From positions 23,872,501-23,932,500 of the forward strand of contig NC_079880.1 in NCBI RefSeq assembly GCF_029227915.1: DNA of 60,000 bases. Direction: 5' to 3'. Below are positions 41,866 to 53,122 of this stretch, piece after piece; within the stretch, counting starts at the first letter, position 1, and every line of letters begins with the position of its first letter. The translations under genes and the position numbers were made by a program. The notes beneath the pieces are model-generated. The model was not told the DNA's origin. It saw nothing but the letters and a program-made list of their open reading frames with translations, and made no database searches. This DNA is from Hydractinia symbiolongicarpus (Eukaryota; Cnidaria; Hydrozoa; Anthoathecata; Hydractiniidae).

Positions 41866-41955
41866 GAGGTTGCTTTCAATGTTATTATTGACAGTGGTTT
41901 AGAAGATACTAATTTCAGTATCACGTCAACAGATCTTGCCAACTCGTGTAGGTGA
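41779..41955 (+). CDS. 58-codon acidic frame across the palindrome border
   Basis: The start is ATG 41779 and the stop TGA is at 41953. It is strongly acidic (STDEVEYDAMLTSLEEVPEV, DSGLEDTN). The palindrome arm begins at 41866, in the middle of the frame, so the left arm keeps only its second half (39370-39456). It might be an exon of the original element; it may also be chance. No domain is recognised. Confidence 0.3.
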   Translation: MDAISTDEVEYDAMLTSLEEVPEVLVEDMEVAFNVIIDSGLEDTNFSITSTDLANSCR

Positions 41956-42503
41956 TTAATATACTGTCAACTCCCGAAACTCTAAACAACTCGAAATTTT
42001 ATGACCTCCAACACTAGCGTCGTTATCATGAGTATTCCTTAAAGATAATACTTACCCGTTAACTCTGACCTCGGGTACCTTGCAAACCGCTCTTAAGCCT
42101 ACTCTTAGTTATAATGTTCAGTAAATCGAACTGTTCACTGAGGAAAGTAAAATTTACTAAAACGACGAAAAGAAATTATTGTAAACATTTTAAGTGTTAA
42201 CTTTCCGGTTGGATATAATGTATTACATACTTACGCAAAGTTAGTACGCTTTAAGATTATCATGCTAAACTGTATCAAGAATGCATTACCATACATAAAA
42301 TTGAAGCATGTTCCACTCGACAGTAAAAAGATTAGAGTTAGAGGGAGTTGACTGTAGTTTACATTTTCTTCAAAGGAAGCAATATATATATAAATATTTT
42401 TCATATTTTCCCACTTCATATCTTGCGACTAAAAGATGGCAGATTAAAGTATGTTGATACATATTGTCAGTAATGTTAACCCATCGTTCACTACTTTGCT
42501 AAC

Positions 42504-43028
42504 ATGACAACAGCTAAACTTTGCGTTGTCACCATATTAAAAGAATTACTGAGTATTGTGTTCTATATCATATTTACCTTGTCATATTTAGCCCATTCAG
42601 TGGAGGCAGAGACAGATAAAAAGAAAATCGCATTGGCAAATTTAAATAAATGCCACGAAGCGTTAGATTTGGAGACTTCAATAACAACGGCAATGCTTTC
42701 ATCTTGTTTTAAAGCGAGCAACACGATAATAAAAGCAGAGGACACTTGCTTGACAATGGCAGCATCTGGTTATTATGATGATGTGTTTTATTGCTCTGTT
42801 TTGCAAGTAGAAGTACCAGTTGGAAGAGTTTATGTGTGCCGCCTTTTTGAATCTGGTGGATTTCAAGGTTTTTTTTATAACGAAGGGCAGTGTTTTATTC
42901 AGCAACGCTTAGGTTTAACGAATGACCTGTTACCCTACCATGTCTATACAATGGATGATGTCAACATGGAAAAAATCAGATCTAGAAAATTATACCAAAC
43001 AATGCGCAATTCTGGTAATTCGTATTAA
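42504..43028 (+). CDS. 174-aa putative secreted protein, right copy
   Basis: It has the same length and start as the left copy (38294-38818) and is also intact. Differences are few and conservative (Ala to Thr in ASN[A/T]I, Ile to Val in LQ[I/V]EV, and G[Y/F]F[H/Y]NEG). All Cys are kept. It carries the same signal-type N terminus. It lies 340 bp before the right-arm transposase, so the gene pair is a fixed unit of the element. Confidence 0.6.
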   Translation: MTTAKLCVVTILKELLSIVFYIIFTLSYLAHSVEAETDKKKIALANLNKCHEALDLETSITTAMLSSCFKASNTIIKAEDTCLTMAASGYYDDVFYCSVLQVEVPVGRVYVCRLFESGGFQGFFYNEGQCFIQQRLGLTNDLLPYHVYTMDDVNMEKIRSRKLYQTMRNSGNSY

Positions 43029-43367
43029 GTAATCGTTATTATAATCTGGTAGAAGAGTGTTTTAAATTTAAGCTAGAATAAAAGAAAGTTGCAAGGCTTT
43101 CTTTATTTCCAAATCCATTTTAGAAGTTGATGTATCGCTGCAGTTTCTGCGTATCTTGGACGAATGTGCTTTTCTTAACGCATCATACTTTCCAATAACC
43201 AAGTTGCGATTGCTTTGTCAGATTATTGAAATTAGAAACAAACTTTTGCTCTCGTAAATTATAATTTAAAGAGCCGTATCTTTATTTCTTTAGAAAATTG
43301 CAACGAAAAAAAGAAGAATGTAACTTCAAGGAATATAAAAGGCAACAAAAATAGTTTTTACAATACT

Positions 43368-46300
43368 ATGAGCTCGATTATGCCAACCATACAATCAGAA
43401 AAAGTGAAATGTCTATTTGTTTTTGGTATTACGTTGCACAACAGTCAAAAGTTTGAGGCAAATGAAAATAAAATTGAGAATCGGTACGTATGTAACCTTG
43501 CGCGCATGCGATGAAATGATTATACTGAATTATCCTTCTGTTTCCTATTATTTCTGTGTTTTTTTTTTTGTATTTTAGTCACGTTATATGCGATAATAAA
43601 GAAATTTGTTCAACACTCCAACCTCAAATTGTCAAATATCGTTCCAAGTCAACTTTTTCAAAAAGCATACGGAGATGTCTCCTTCAGCAATATCCCTCTG
43701 TGATTTCTCTGAACGATCAGTTTTCTATTATTTCATCTTTATCAAACCACCATCGGTGGGACTGGCCTGCTAGTTCCTCACAATTGAAGTATGAACAACG
43801 GTTTTCCACATCTATGAAGTACTATCCCGGGTCACCAAGAAACCGGATCATACAAGCATGGTGTTACAGAAATAACTCAGGAAATATAATTGACGCGTGC
43901 CTGAACAATTTGTTCGGTTCCAAATGCGAAATTCCGTATTCAAAAAAGAGGTCTGGAGAACCTTATCGGAAACGATATCCTGTTGCAGTAAGGTCAAAAC
44001 AAGCGGCAACTATAACACCAGCCATTTATGCAAACTTGGCAGATGATTACGAAACAAATCTTTATAAATATTTCTGTGGTGAATTATTCCGTCATAACCG
44101 TCTTTACTGGAGATTAAGAAACGAAAATAAACAAGTTGTTGCTATGGGTGGTTACAACAGCTACAGTGGAGACTTTATGGTAACCTTTTCTTTCTCTTAA
44201 CGTTCAAATTAATTTCAATTTGTTTAAATTTAGCTGTTTTCAACTCTCTATGTAATCGCTATGTACATTTTTTTAGCTTCTTGCAATCATTACATAACAA
44301 TATACGCCAGACATAGACGGACGGTAACAACAGACACGGTTACGAGCTATTAATTTTTTTCCAACTTTTATTTATACTGATTTTTTGCCTTAAAATGTTC
44401 TCCATCTATAAATAACATTTTAATGTCCGTTATATTTCCCGAATTTTTAGAATTATGAATACGTTCATGTTACTGCGGTAAAAACGGAGACGACACCGAT
44501 AATTACATGCCAATGTAAAATCTTTAGTACGTTGCAAGCCTCAATCGATGTTGATCATGGAAATTATGCAAATGCGAGAGAGAGGGTCACGTGTTGCCAT
44601 TGTCGCTTAATGAAGGAATTATTGATATTTGTAGATTTTGACGGTTTAAACGAATCAGCGATTATTCCAGAACATATTAACAAACAGGTGTGTTTTGTTA
44701 TATTCATTTGTAACTACATTTGTAAGAAATACCGGACAAATTATTGGGTAGCATAAGGGGTCAAATTTTGAAAATAATCTCCTTAATTAACTATATGTGT
44801 TGTGTCAATAAGAAACTCTGACAGAAAGGGTTGTTATAAATCTGTGTAAGTCTGTTTTAATTTTTTTTATTTTAAATCTTAGATTGTTCTGGAAGCTCTT
44901 GAATGTACGAACGATCAAGTCATTTCACTTCCCGCCAAAACAGGCGTTAAACGTTTTTCTATTGTTGCAGATCAAGTTGAATTTGTTACAGTGTGTAATG
45001 TTGATAAGATTCACAAACAAATCGCAACATGTCACTCAACTCAATGTCGTTTATCAAAGAACCAATCAACTAAACGAAATGTAAGAAATTTAACTGATTG
45101 TTCATCACTTTGTCAACATCTTAAATTGCTAAAAGAAAGTTTTGACGAAGTGCCAACGAGGATGGAGATGGATATCGAGGTTGATGATGGTAACTATGGT
45201 GATAGCAGTGATGAAGATGATACTTTACCCTCTGAAAAGGTTGTTAGTTTTACTTATTACAGCCAAACCTATGTACTTATAAAAGCAGACTTAAAAAATA
45301 ATTTTTTGAGGAAACAAAGCAACGTTAAAAATTGAGAAAAAAGTAAAAAAAAAATCCTTCAAAGTTTGAGCTTGACTTTAGAAAGTAAACATTTTTTGTC
45401 AGAATTATTTTGAATCTATGGACATTCGGCATTTTACACACATCTTTTCTTCGTAGTGGGAAGATATATTTAATGTTGCATGTGGGTTATGGACCTTTGG
45501 CAAGAATTGTCCTTCTACTCAAATTGTTGATTCCAATCCAGATTCAAACAACTTAAGTATGCAATTCTATCAACGAAGTAGAATAGATATTAAAGAACCA
45601 GAAACTTTCCCATTGTTCGTTCCTAGTGCTAATGGAACGTGTACTTGCCAGGTAAATTTTTCAACCATTTAGAAACACTATTACTCTCTTAGAATTGGTT
45701 GATTAAGGTTAATATGTTTTGATACTTAGGCCAGATGGACGTCTGACGAAAATCCAGATGGTCTATTGGAAGAAGTCGGAAAGACTATGCTGTTTTTAAG
45801 CTTAGGTAAAAGATTATCAATTTTGAAAAGCCTTTTTCCAAAACGAAGCCATTTTCCATCAAAATAGCCAGATTTACCAATCCAATCTTTTTAGGCGCCG
45901 TAGAAGCAAAAGTCTGGAAAAGAAAATGTCTTCAAGGTACATGCATAAGATCATGGGCTGGAGAGGATGAGTGTATATTCAGACTTTCCGCTCACACGTG
46001 TGCCGGATATGAAATTGGTTGGATGTTTGTTGATGCTGTAAATAGCGGAAAACAAACATTTTCAGGATTTACCATGTGCATGAATAAAACGTACAAGCGC
46101 CTGTTTCCGACAGGCAAATCTTTTATGTCCAGTCGGACTTTTATTGCGTGGTGGTTTGCATGGGCATCGCATATGAAAATCGACTTTCGTATGTCCTGCT
46201 CTTGGTGCGGCGGAAAATGCAGTTCACTTGCTTGTGATGGAACGAAAATTGGATTAAATTTTAAACAAGCATTTGTTTCACCCATTGAACGCTCCAACGA

Positions 46301-47537
46301 ATCTGAAATTTTGGAAGTGAAACTGAGACGATTGGATCGGTGCTTTATTCCCACATCCATGAACAACACCGCAGCATTTTGCAAATTGGCGCGAGACACT
46401 TTTCAACAAATGTGTCGATTTATAATTGATGGGGATTACAACCAGATTTCGTCACTTATGTTCAAAGAATATGTGCAGTTACTTGATGATCGAGTTGTAC
46501 CTTTTATTTCTCGCGTTTTTAACATACAACAGGAAGGTATAGATCGAAACGAACAACTGGCCGCCGCCAAGTTGTTATCGATGCTGTTTACTGATTGTTC
46601 CGTTGATGTCATATGTCCTATCGCTTTAGCAGAAAAGCTGAACAGTTTTTTTAGCACTAGCAGTATGGACACTTTGGCGTTTGCCGAAGATGTTAAGACA
46701 TATTGTCCTGAGATGGCATGGTTAATGATACAATCATTCCTCGTTCATAATGGGACGATTCCCGAGGACACGCTTAGCTTTTTCGTACACGTATGCGAGC
46801 GTGTAAAATCTATACATTCTTTTAATACTCAACCTGCACCAACTCAGAAATTAGAAGGTACTTATAACCCGGCGAAGTACGGTCGAGCGTACTACTTTAC
46901 TGAGAATGGAGAGCAAAAAAGAAAAATGCGAAGTTTTTCTATGGATAAAAGGGAAATAAGACACCGCAAATGATGACACCCCAGATGTTAGATGTCGGAA
47001 GGTGTACCCGGACGTGTCAAAAAAGGGACAACATATCTTTTTTTGTGGTTTTGTCCTTATCATGGTCACTGTCTTGGGTTTCACATTATAACAGGAAGTA
47101 AAGAAAGAAAGGACGCACTGGCATCATTGTATACCCATTTGGAAAAAGGGCCCGAAACTATTTTTTACGATTTTGCTTGTGGCTTAAGCGAGTACGCCAA
47201 AAATCGAGAATCTGGGTATTTTCAAGACACGCGTTTTTTTCATGACGTGTTCCACGGATTCAGCCATAAATGCTCTCAAGCCTACAACAGTAGCAGGTTA
47301 AGTGGAATGAACTCACCGAACACAAGTATCTGTGAACAATTTAACAGCTTTCTGCAAAGAATTAAAGCCTCGGCAAAATTAATGGGACAAGCGCATTTTA
47401 CGTTTTACGTTCAATTCTTCATACACCAGTGGAACATTAAAGTTTTTAATAGTAGCCGGACTAGAATGAAGATTGGTTACTACGGTGCGTTTGAGTAGAC
47501 ACTGACTAAGAAGATTGTGCAAAACGATATAAAGTAA
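43368..47537 (+). pseudogene. KDZ-superfamily transposase, seven exons, right arm (frameshift and stop)
   Basis: Exons: 43368-43483, 43579-44179, 44451-44687, 44883 to about 45270, 45457-45651, 45730-45805, 45894-47537, at the same splice sites as the left copy. The Gln codon that is TAA on the left is an intact CAA here. Exon 7 instead has a 2-nt deletion near 46958 that ends the frame at a TGA (46971), and a CAG to TAG change at 47496-47498. The catalytic motifs ACDGTKIG, YDFACGL, DVFHGFSHKC and CEQFNSF are all still present, split over two frames. This copy cannot make a full enzyme. Confidence 0.8.
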
Positions 47538-48741
47538 CATTATCAGGTTACAAAAGTGCTAAGCCTAAAATCTATTATTAAATAAGGTGCGTGATTTTAT
47601 ATAGAAGCCTGAATATTTACAAAAGTAAAAAATATCCACGTATATTATAATACAATTACTGTACTGGAGCTTCTATCATTGTTTGTTTCATAATTTTGTT
47701 GACATAATATCTAACTGTCATGAAATTGTTATTGTCACTGATCTTATCGCCTTGTTCACACCAAGGAGCTAACATCGTTACAACTTTACCAAGATATGTA
47801 GTGTGTGTAGGTGTAAAAGGTGTTAATAACCTTTTCTATATATAATGTCAAAGTTCAGCTAACAAAGCTCTTGATATTTAACACAGACTTCTTACTGACT
47901 TCAATGTGTTTAAATACTTAATAAATTCTATTTGAAAATCTGCCTTAGGAATAGAAAAGAAGTGCTTTCAATAAAACTATTTTATATACATAAAATAAAG
48001 CAAATATGTTTTTGGTTTACATATATACATGCTTGACTGCATTGGAACAAAAATTAATTTAAGTTTTTATAAGTTTCGTGTCTAGCTTTTTCATATTCAG
48101 TGTTCATGCTGCTACTGAGTATAAGATATATAACAAATAAAAAAAATATATATACATAAGGTAACATATTGTCTTCCTCTATGACCATAGTATGTGCTGC
48201 TAAATTTGTATGCCAATTTTTTCGTAGATCCATTTCATGTCTCATTATTCACATCGCAAATGTCATTTCTTCCCAAGCTATATAAATAAGGAAAATATAT
48301 TATCTAATAATAAATACACAGTTTCACATTGTCAATCGCCAAATATGTAAATAATTATTGTGGCTATTGTGGGTTAGTGGTTTTAACTCTCACAATTTGT
48401 GTGGGAGACTGGAGCTCAATTTCTCTTGGTAGCGATTTAATATGGGCAAGAAAATGTTATCACAACCCAAGCCATGTGAGGAAAATTGGGGCATGGCTGC
48501 TTTTCCTAAAGTAGGAACCAGCAGTAACCAGCAGTTTTTTAATTAACCACAAGAGAACGTTTAGTTAAGTAGATAAAAACGAAATGAATGCAACTACCGC
48601 TTCGAATGCGCAACATGTTACAATGTACACAACAGTTCATGACACGTTTTTTCTGAAATGTTTATGTCTGGTGGGAGTCGGGCTTTATCAAAAAGTCTGC
48701 GTAACTCAAAATGAGCATTAAATAGATAGATAGATGTGCAT

Positions 48742-49160
48742 ATTTTACATGGCTAGCCTCACAAATATCGAGGGAAATACCCTGTCTATTATTTCCAGGA
48801 GGGGCCATGGCTTAGATGGAGAGTCCTTGAGTATTTAATGCTTATTTTGACCTACGCAGACCAAATTAGGGCCCACGCTCTACCAGACAACTCCTGGCAA
48901 CATCCAACGGCCCACACAGTGTGCTATCTCTCCAAATTCCCTCACATGGCGTGGGTTAACCCGGGGCTATGGTAACATTCACTCGCCCATGTTGAATTGC
49001 TGTCAAGAGGAATCGAACCCTGGTCTCCCGCACAGCTATAACCACTAATCTACGGCTCTACAAATACTCTAAGACTCCGCATCTATATTACTTCCAGGCC
49101 TTTCCTGGAAGTAATAGACAGGGTATATCCCTTAAATTTGTGAGGCAAGCCATGTAAAAT
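48742..49160. mobile_element. MITE with nested SINE, right-arm mirror copy
   Basis: Mirror image of 32127-32545, with TIRs TTTTACATGGCTAGCCTCAC and its complement at 49160. The SINE inside reads on the minus strand, with its B box as the complement GGAATCGAACC near 49010-49020. The duplication includes it, so it was inserted before the palindrome formed. Confidence 0.8.
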
Positions 49161-49859
49161 AAGCGCATTTATTTAGTAGGATTAAGTAACACTCATACTT
49201 AATAACACCTATGTGTACAAAGTACATGTCCTTTTGAAGTGCATTAGAAAGGCTTTGGAGTACTCTACACTAGAGTGTGTATCATCAGTGAGTGCTGATA
49301 TTGTAGCTGCAGAGCTACAATAGCACTGATGGCAACATAGCAGCTACATTTTTATGCAAATTGCCATTAAGCTAGCCAAAAGAAAAAGGAAAGTTGGGTG
49401 ACTATACCCTGTATTGTGTCATCAGCTAGGCTAGAGTAAAGCTAGCTAGCTATAGATTTTGTGTTGTAATTACCTCAACAAAAAATGTTTAGCTACCAAA
49501 AAAGGTAAAAAGTAAAGGTAACTATACATACATCCTGTTGTATATAGTTAGCATTCCTTGTGACTCCCATAATATTCAGTTTTTTCAGCAAGAACGTTTA
49601 AAATCCGAGCCAGAACTGCCTTTACATTCTGCTGCAGCTGTCGCGCCATTATTTTTTTCCTAGACGAAAACATTTGCCTTATATGGACACAATTTCACCA
49701 TATATGGGACAAATCTTGAGATACGAAACTGTGACTGTAACGGTGTGCTAGTTGCTTATTGCGCTTATTCACTTTCCCAAACAAAGTAGACAGAATTTCT
49801 CAACCGTAACAAGATGAATGCAAACAGTCCACGTTGTTCGTGTTTATAACCAATCAATA

Positions 49860-50720
49860 CGATGGCCCTGAAGGTTCATTGTGCGCACTCACAAATTTGT
49901 GCACACGCACATTTTTTACTCAACGCACACCATTCTAATATATTTTTGTATGCATGCATGACTTTAAAATATACGCACGCGAAATTTTCCACGCGCGCCT
50001 CGAATTTGAACTTCCATGCACCTGAATAGACCCGCATTCAATAACCCGGAAAAAGTCACTGGTCAGGAATCCCCAAATTCTTTATTACATTCCAAACCTT
50101 TCTGTACCCTATAAAAAGAATATAATAAATTAATCACCAACATAGATTGTTTAGAAACATACATGATTATATGTACTTAAAGTGGCATACCCATTGAGTT
50201 TCCACTGCCGAGTAGTTCCATTGAAACCAATTTTTTAATTTCTTCTCTGTCTTCGATCTTAGCCGGATGTCGTCTATACAGTCCCAACTTGGAAAGCGTT
50301 CTCTTCAAGGTAGACAAACTCACAAACACATCATGCTGTGCTGCTAAGAATCCCAGGATTTCTAGATTACTAAAGCCTTGTCCAAAGTAAGAAGTTATTA
50401 AAGCATCTCTATCAAAACATTTTGAACTTAAACAAGGCAGATACGATGTCGCCATGTTGTTTCCTGCCCCGCAAACAAAGCAATGAAAATTTAACAAAAT
50501 CAGGACCAGATGGAAAATATCGATTAAATTTGTGCCAAAATGCTCTCGCGGGCGTGAATGAATTTTTCCTTGCGCGTATTAATACAATGGTGCGTGCATC
50601 AAAGCTGTGCGTGCAAGACTATAACTTGAGCGCGCGTAAATTAAAGCACTTATGTTCCCTGGAATGGTGCGCGTTGAGGAAATTTGTGCGTGCGCACAAT
50701 GAACCTTCAGGGCCATCGTA
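49860..50720. mobile_element. DNA transposon fragment with TIRs and integrase-like piece
   Basis: CGATGGCCCTGAAGGTTCAT at 49860 is matched by its complement ending at 50720, and the match continues as TGTGCGCAC..CACAAATTTG. The interior holds a 106-codon minus frame (50497-50177) with an HTH-like stretch (YFGQGFSNLEILGFL, LSTLKRTLSKLGLYRR). This resembles the N-terminal region of integrase-like proteins captured in animal DNA transposons (IS3EU-like is a guess). The DDE core is missing. AATCAA occurs on both flanks, offset by one or two bases, so the target duplication is unsure. Confidence 0.6.
50177..50497 (-). pseudogene. N-terminal HTH fragment of an integrase-like transposase
   Basis: There are 106 codons. 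After MLNFHCFVCGAGN, which may be a chance start, the HTH part runs through FSNLEILGFLAAQHDVFVSL and LKRTLSKLGLYRRHPAKIED. It ends with EIKKLVSMELLGSGNSMG, where the family normally goes on to a G-Y-R-x-M-H stretch and the DDE domain. That domain is absent, so the element is non-autonomous. Confidence 0.5.
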
Positions 50721-51436
50721 AATCAACCAAAGATGGACGGTAGAGGTAGTGTGAACTTTTAGCTTTCAGGATGTCTTTTTTACTATTTCTTATAAATTTC
50801 CAGTACCCAGTGTGTAGTAGTATGTATAGTTTTTTCCCTAAGCTAAAATATCAGATTTTTTTTTGGCTTGAGAAGATTATTTTAAAGTAGCTAGCTAGCT
50901 AGGTTTCTCTGCAAAAATATCTATATATAGTGAATGAGATACTTATTTATTATTCACTATAGTAGCTGAGAATGTGTGTACACTAAGTTCTTTCACTGAT
51001 CCTGTTCTGTATGAATCTTCTGGTGCTATATTTTTTCAACAAAACGAGTTTGTATAGCTACTGCTTTGTCTTGTGTTATTTTTTATACTCAAACCTCCCC
51101 ACAAAAATAAATAAATCAAAAGAAAAATACACTCAAAATAATTCTGAAGTGTTCATGTCGTGCTTTATTTGTTATTTTATACCTAGCAAGATACACTAGT
51201 GGTTGGATTTTGAGAGAATACTGAGCCAGTATGATGAGTAGAAACAGAGCTGTATATATTAAAGATGGAAAACGTATCCATCAATTTTCAAGCCAGGTCA
51301 CCGTAGTGGTGGACCAAGACTACTTGACATATGTTATATAGCTATAACAATATGGATAGAAAAAATCTTACCAATCTTACTAATATTTTTTATTTCATAA
51401 CTACCTTTCTATCTGATGTATTTTTTTGTTGTGCAG
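50721..51436. other. AT-rich DNA, possible intron, no gene seen
   Basis: It contains TAGCTAGCTAGC runs (about 50888) and no supportable gene. Its 3' edge is a pyrimidine-rich splice acceptor (TTGTTGTGCAG) at 51436, so at least the end may be an intron. Confidence 0.35.
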
Positions 51437-51612
51437 TGTCAGTGGAGATGGTAACTCTCTTTACAGATCTATTTTTGTGTTGCTGTTTTGCGATAAAACC
51501 CTGGCTTTTGAGAATTTTGATCAACCGCTTGACAATATTTTTGTGCAATGTTTATCGGATGGTTGTGATGTGTATACAAAGACCAAGTCAAGAGAACTGG
51601 CCATAATTGAGT
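51437..51612 (+). pseudogene. OTU-like protease exon (active Cys replaced)
   Basis: The exon is flanked by an AG acceptor (51436) and a GTAAGC donor. It reads VSGDGNSLYRSIFVLLFCD, where OTU cysteine proteases have D-G-N-C-L-[FY]-R. Here Ser stands in place of the catalytic Cys. The exon continues to DNIFVQCLSDGCDVYTKTKS. OTU-like domains are often attached to transposon proteins. The match is short and may be a relic. Confidence 0.4.
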
Positions 51613-51715
51613 AAGCAAAATGTGTTTCAAAGTCCTTCATTTGGTCATCATTTAATGTGTGTTTTATCAATTTTTAATGTAGTTGAGGTATAATAATTTT
51701 TTACTAAATGCCTAA

Positions 51716-51789
51716 ACTCCTGTGATCAAATGGTATGATATTTATGATACAATTTCGTAAAAGGTTCAGGTTCGATTCCTGACAGGAGG
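51716..51789 (+). tRNA. tRNA-like pseudogene
   Basis: The 74 nt fold as a partial cloverleaf. The acceptor pairs ACTCCTG with CAGGAGG (first pair bad). The D stem is ATCA/TGAT with loop AATGGTA. The T arm is perfect (TCAGG/CCTGA around TTCGATT) and contains the B box GGTTCGATTCC. The anticodon arm is abnormal: a 5-bp stem is possible only with an 11-nt loop. It is more likely a tRNA relic or SINE head than a working tRNA. Confidence 0.4.
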
Positions 51790-51856
51790 AAACTATATGT
51801 GATGCAGGCAGTACCTTTAAAATTTGTGTCACTCTATATATTTTTTTAATTTTGTA

Positions 51857-52426
51857 GCATCCTATTAAAACCACCTATCAAAGCTTATGATATAAACAAA
51901 TGGACAATTTATTCAACCCAATTGTTGAGCCCAGGAGAGGTGTTGCTGGTGTTTCTGTGAAGGTATTTTGATTTAACTAGAAGGTTAAGTTTAAAGAATT
52001 CCTGCAATTGTTTGCGAGTGATATTCCGGCCCATAGTAACATATGCATAGTTGGATATGTGGGGGATATTTTCGAAAAACTATCAAGGTGCTCTACCAAC
52101 AGATATCACCTCTTCTTAAAACCACAAATAGGTACACATTTCCATCAATCTGTGAAGTTTTGAGAATTTTGGCTACAATTTCTGGAACCTCATGCACTTG
52201 TGAGAAAAATATCTCTGGGCTAAGGCGATTAAACACTCAGATGCGAAACACAATGTCGGAGGAAAGGTTGAGCAGCCTAGCAGTTATCATGTTTAACAGG
52301 TCAATCACTGTGATCTCTAATGAAGTGATAGATGAGTTTGCTGAACAGAAAAGAGATAAAGGCTTTTTGAAATGTATATACTTGCTGATTGATTTATACA
52401 TAGTTTACATGTTTTATATATTTTAG
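51857..52426 (+). pseudogene. hAT transposase 3' part with C-terminal dimerisation domain
   Basis: A short exon (51857-51961, AG acceptor and GT donor) includes QMDNLFNPIVEPRRGVAG. The main frame at 52043-52426 carries the hAT C-terminal domain: FPSICEVLRILATISGTSCT, then EKNISGLRRLNTQMRNTMS, EERLSSLAVIMFN and EVIDEFAEQKRDK. The early domain and catalytic residues are not in view. Between the two, sequence such as FKEFLQLFASDIPAHSN is in a different frame. The last 25 codons are AT-rich run-on. It is a truncated relic. Confidence 0.7.
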
Positions 52427-53122
52427 CTATATATTTTTTATGTATATTGTTACTTATTGTACTTTTTAACGCTGGAAAAAGCCTGAACAAGATGATAAAT
52501 TTTGTTACTATTAGGTCCGCCCATTTGGCGTATTTTAACGCCCATTCTGGGCGGTAATCTCCCCCCAAAATTTTTTGCTTAGTTACATAAAAAACCGACC
52601 CTGTCAGCGGAAATATGATTATCATAGTTTTACGCAAATATTAGAAAGTATGATTATCATAGTTTTTTTCGCGATGATGGGTTGTGTATATGTAGCTAGC
52701 TACAACAAAACTACACACGTGCAGCTTACAAAATATAGCTAGCTAGCTAGCTACATTATGTTTATGTAAGTAAACATTACCTTCTTGATCTGTACATGAT
52801 CTGAAGACAAGCAAAAAACAATAAAATAACACACGGCTTGGCGCGTTATAATTGTTTAAATTACTTCAATCTTTCTTTAGAAAAAGGTAAAGGAGCGTTA
52901 CAATCCAACATCTCAAGGAACAAAAAATACTAAAATACACGAGTAAAGACGATCAGAAACAGGACTAGCATTAGATTATTTGAAACAACAAAAACAGTAC
53001 ATTTGAAATAACATTAAAAACACAATTTCAAAATAAGTGAGAAATTAAATGTATTATAATTAATTTAAATACAAGGAAATAGAGCAAATTTCAAGTCTGT
53101 GAAATATACCACCCCTTAAAAA
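52427..53122. other. AT-rich DNA, no gene seen
   Basis: It contains a short imperfect inverted repeat (CCGCCCATTTGGCG / CGCCCATTCTGGGCGG, about 52507-52552) and a TAGCTAGCTAGCTAGCTAC run near 52738. Nothing else is recognised. Confidence 0.35.

Larger units (their letters stand above)
41866..49748 (+). repeat. Right arm of the giant palindrome (7.9 kb)
   Basis: It is the reverse complement of 31539-39456. The outer end is CTGTGACTGTAACGGTGTGC at 49748. It contains the same genes and elements in mirror order: the 174-aa gene (42504-43028), the transposase (43368-47537), the SINE (about 48335-48725) and the MITE with its SINE (48742-49160). Differences from the left arm include substitutions, a 2-nt deletion near 46958 and changes in homopolymer length. 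Confidence 0.95.

Noticed and set aside
52507-52552. GC-rich inverted repeat as a terminator
   Set aside because: Imperfect, no U-tract and no gene ends there; intrinsic terminators do not apply to Pol II genes.
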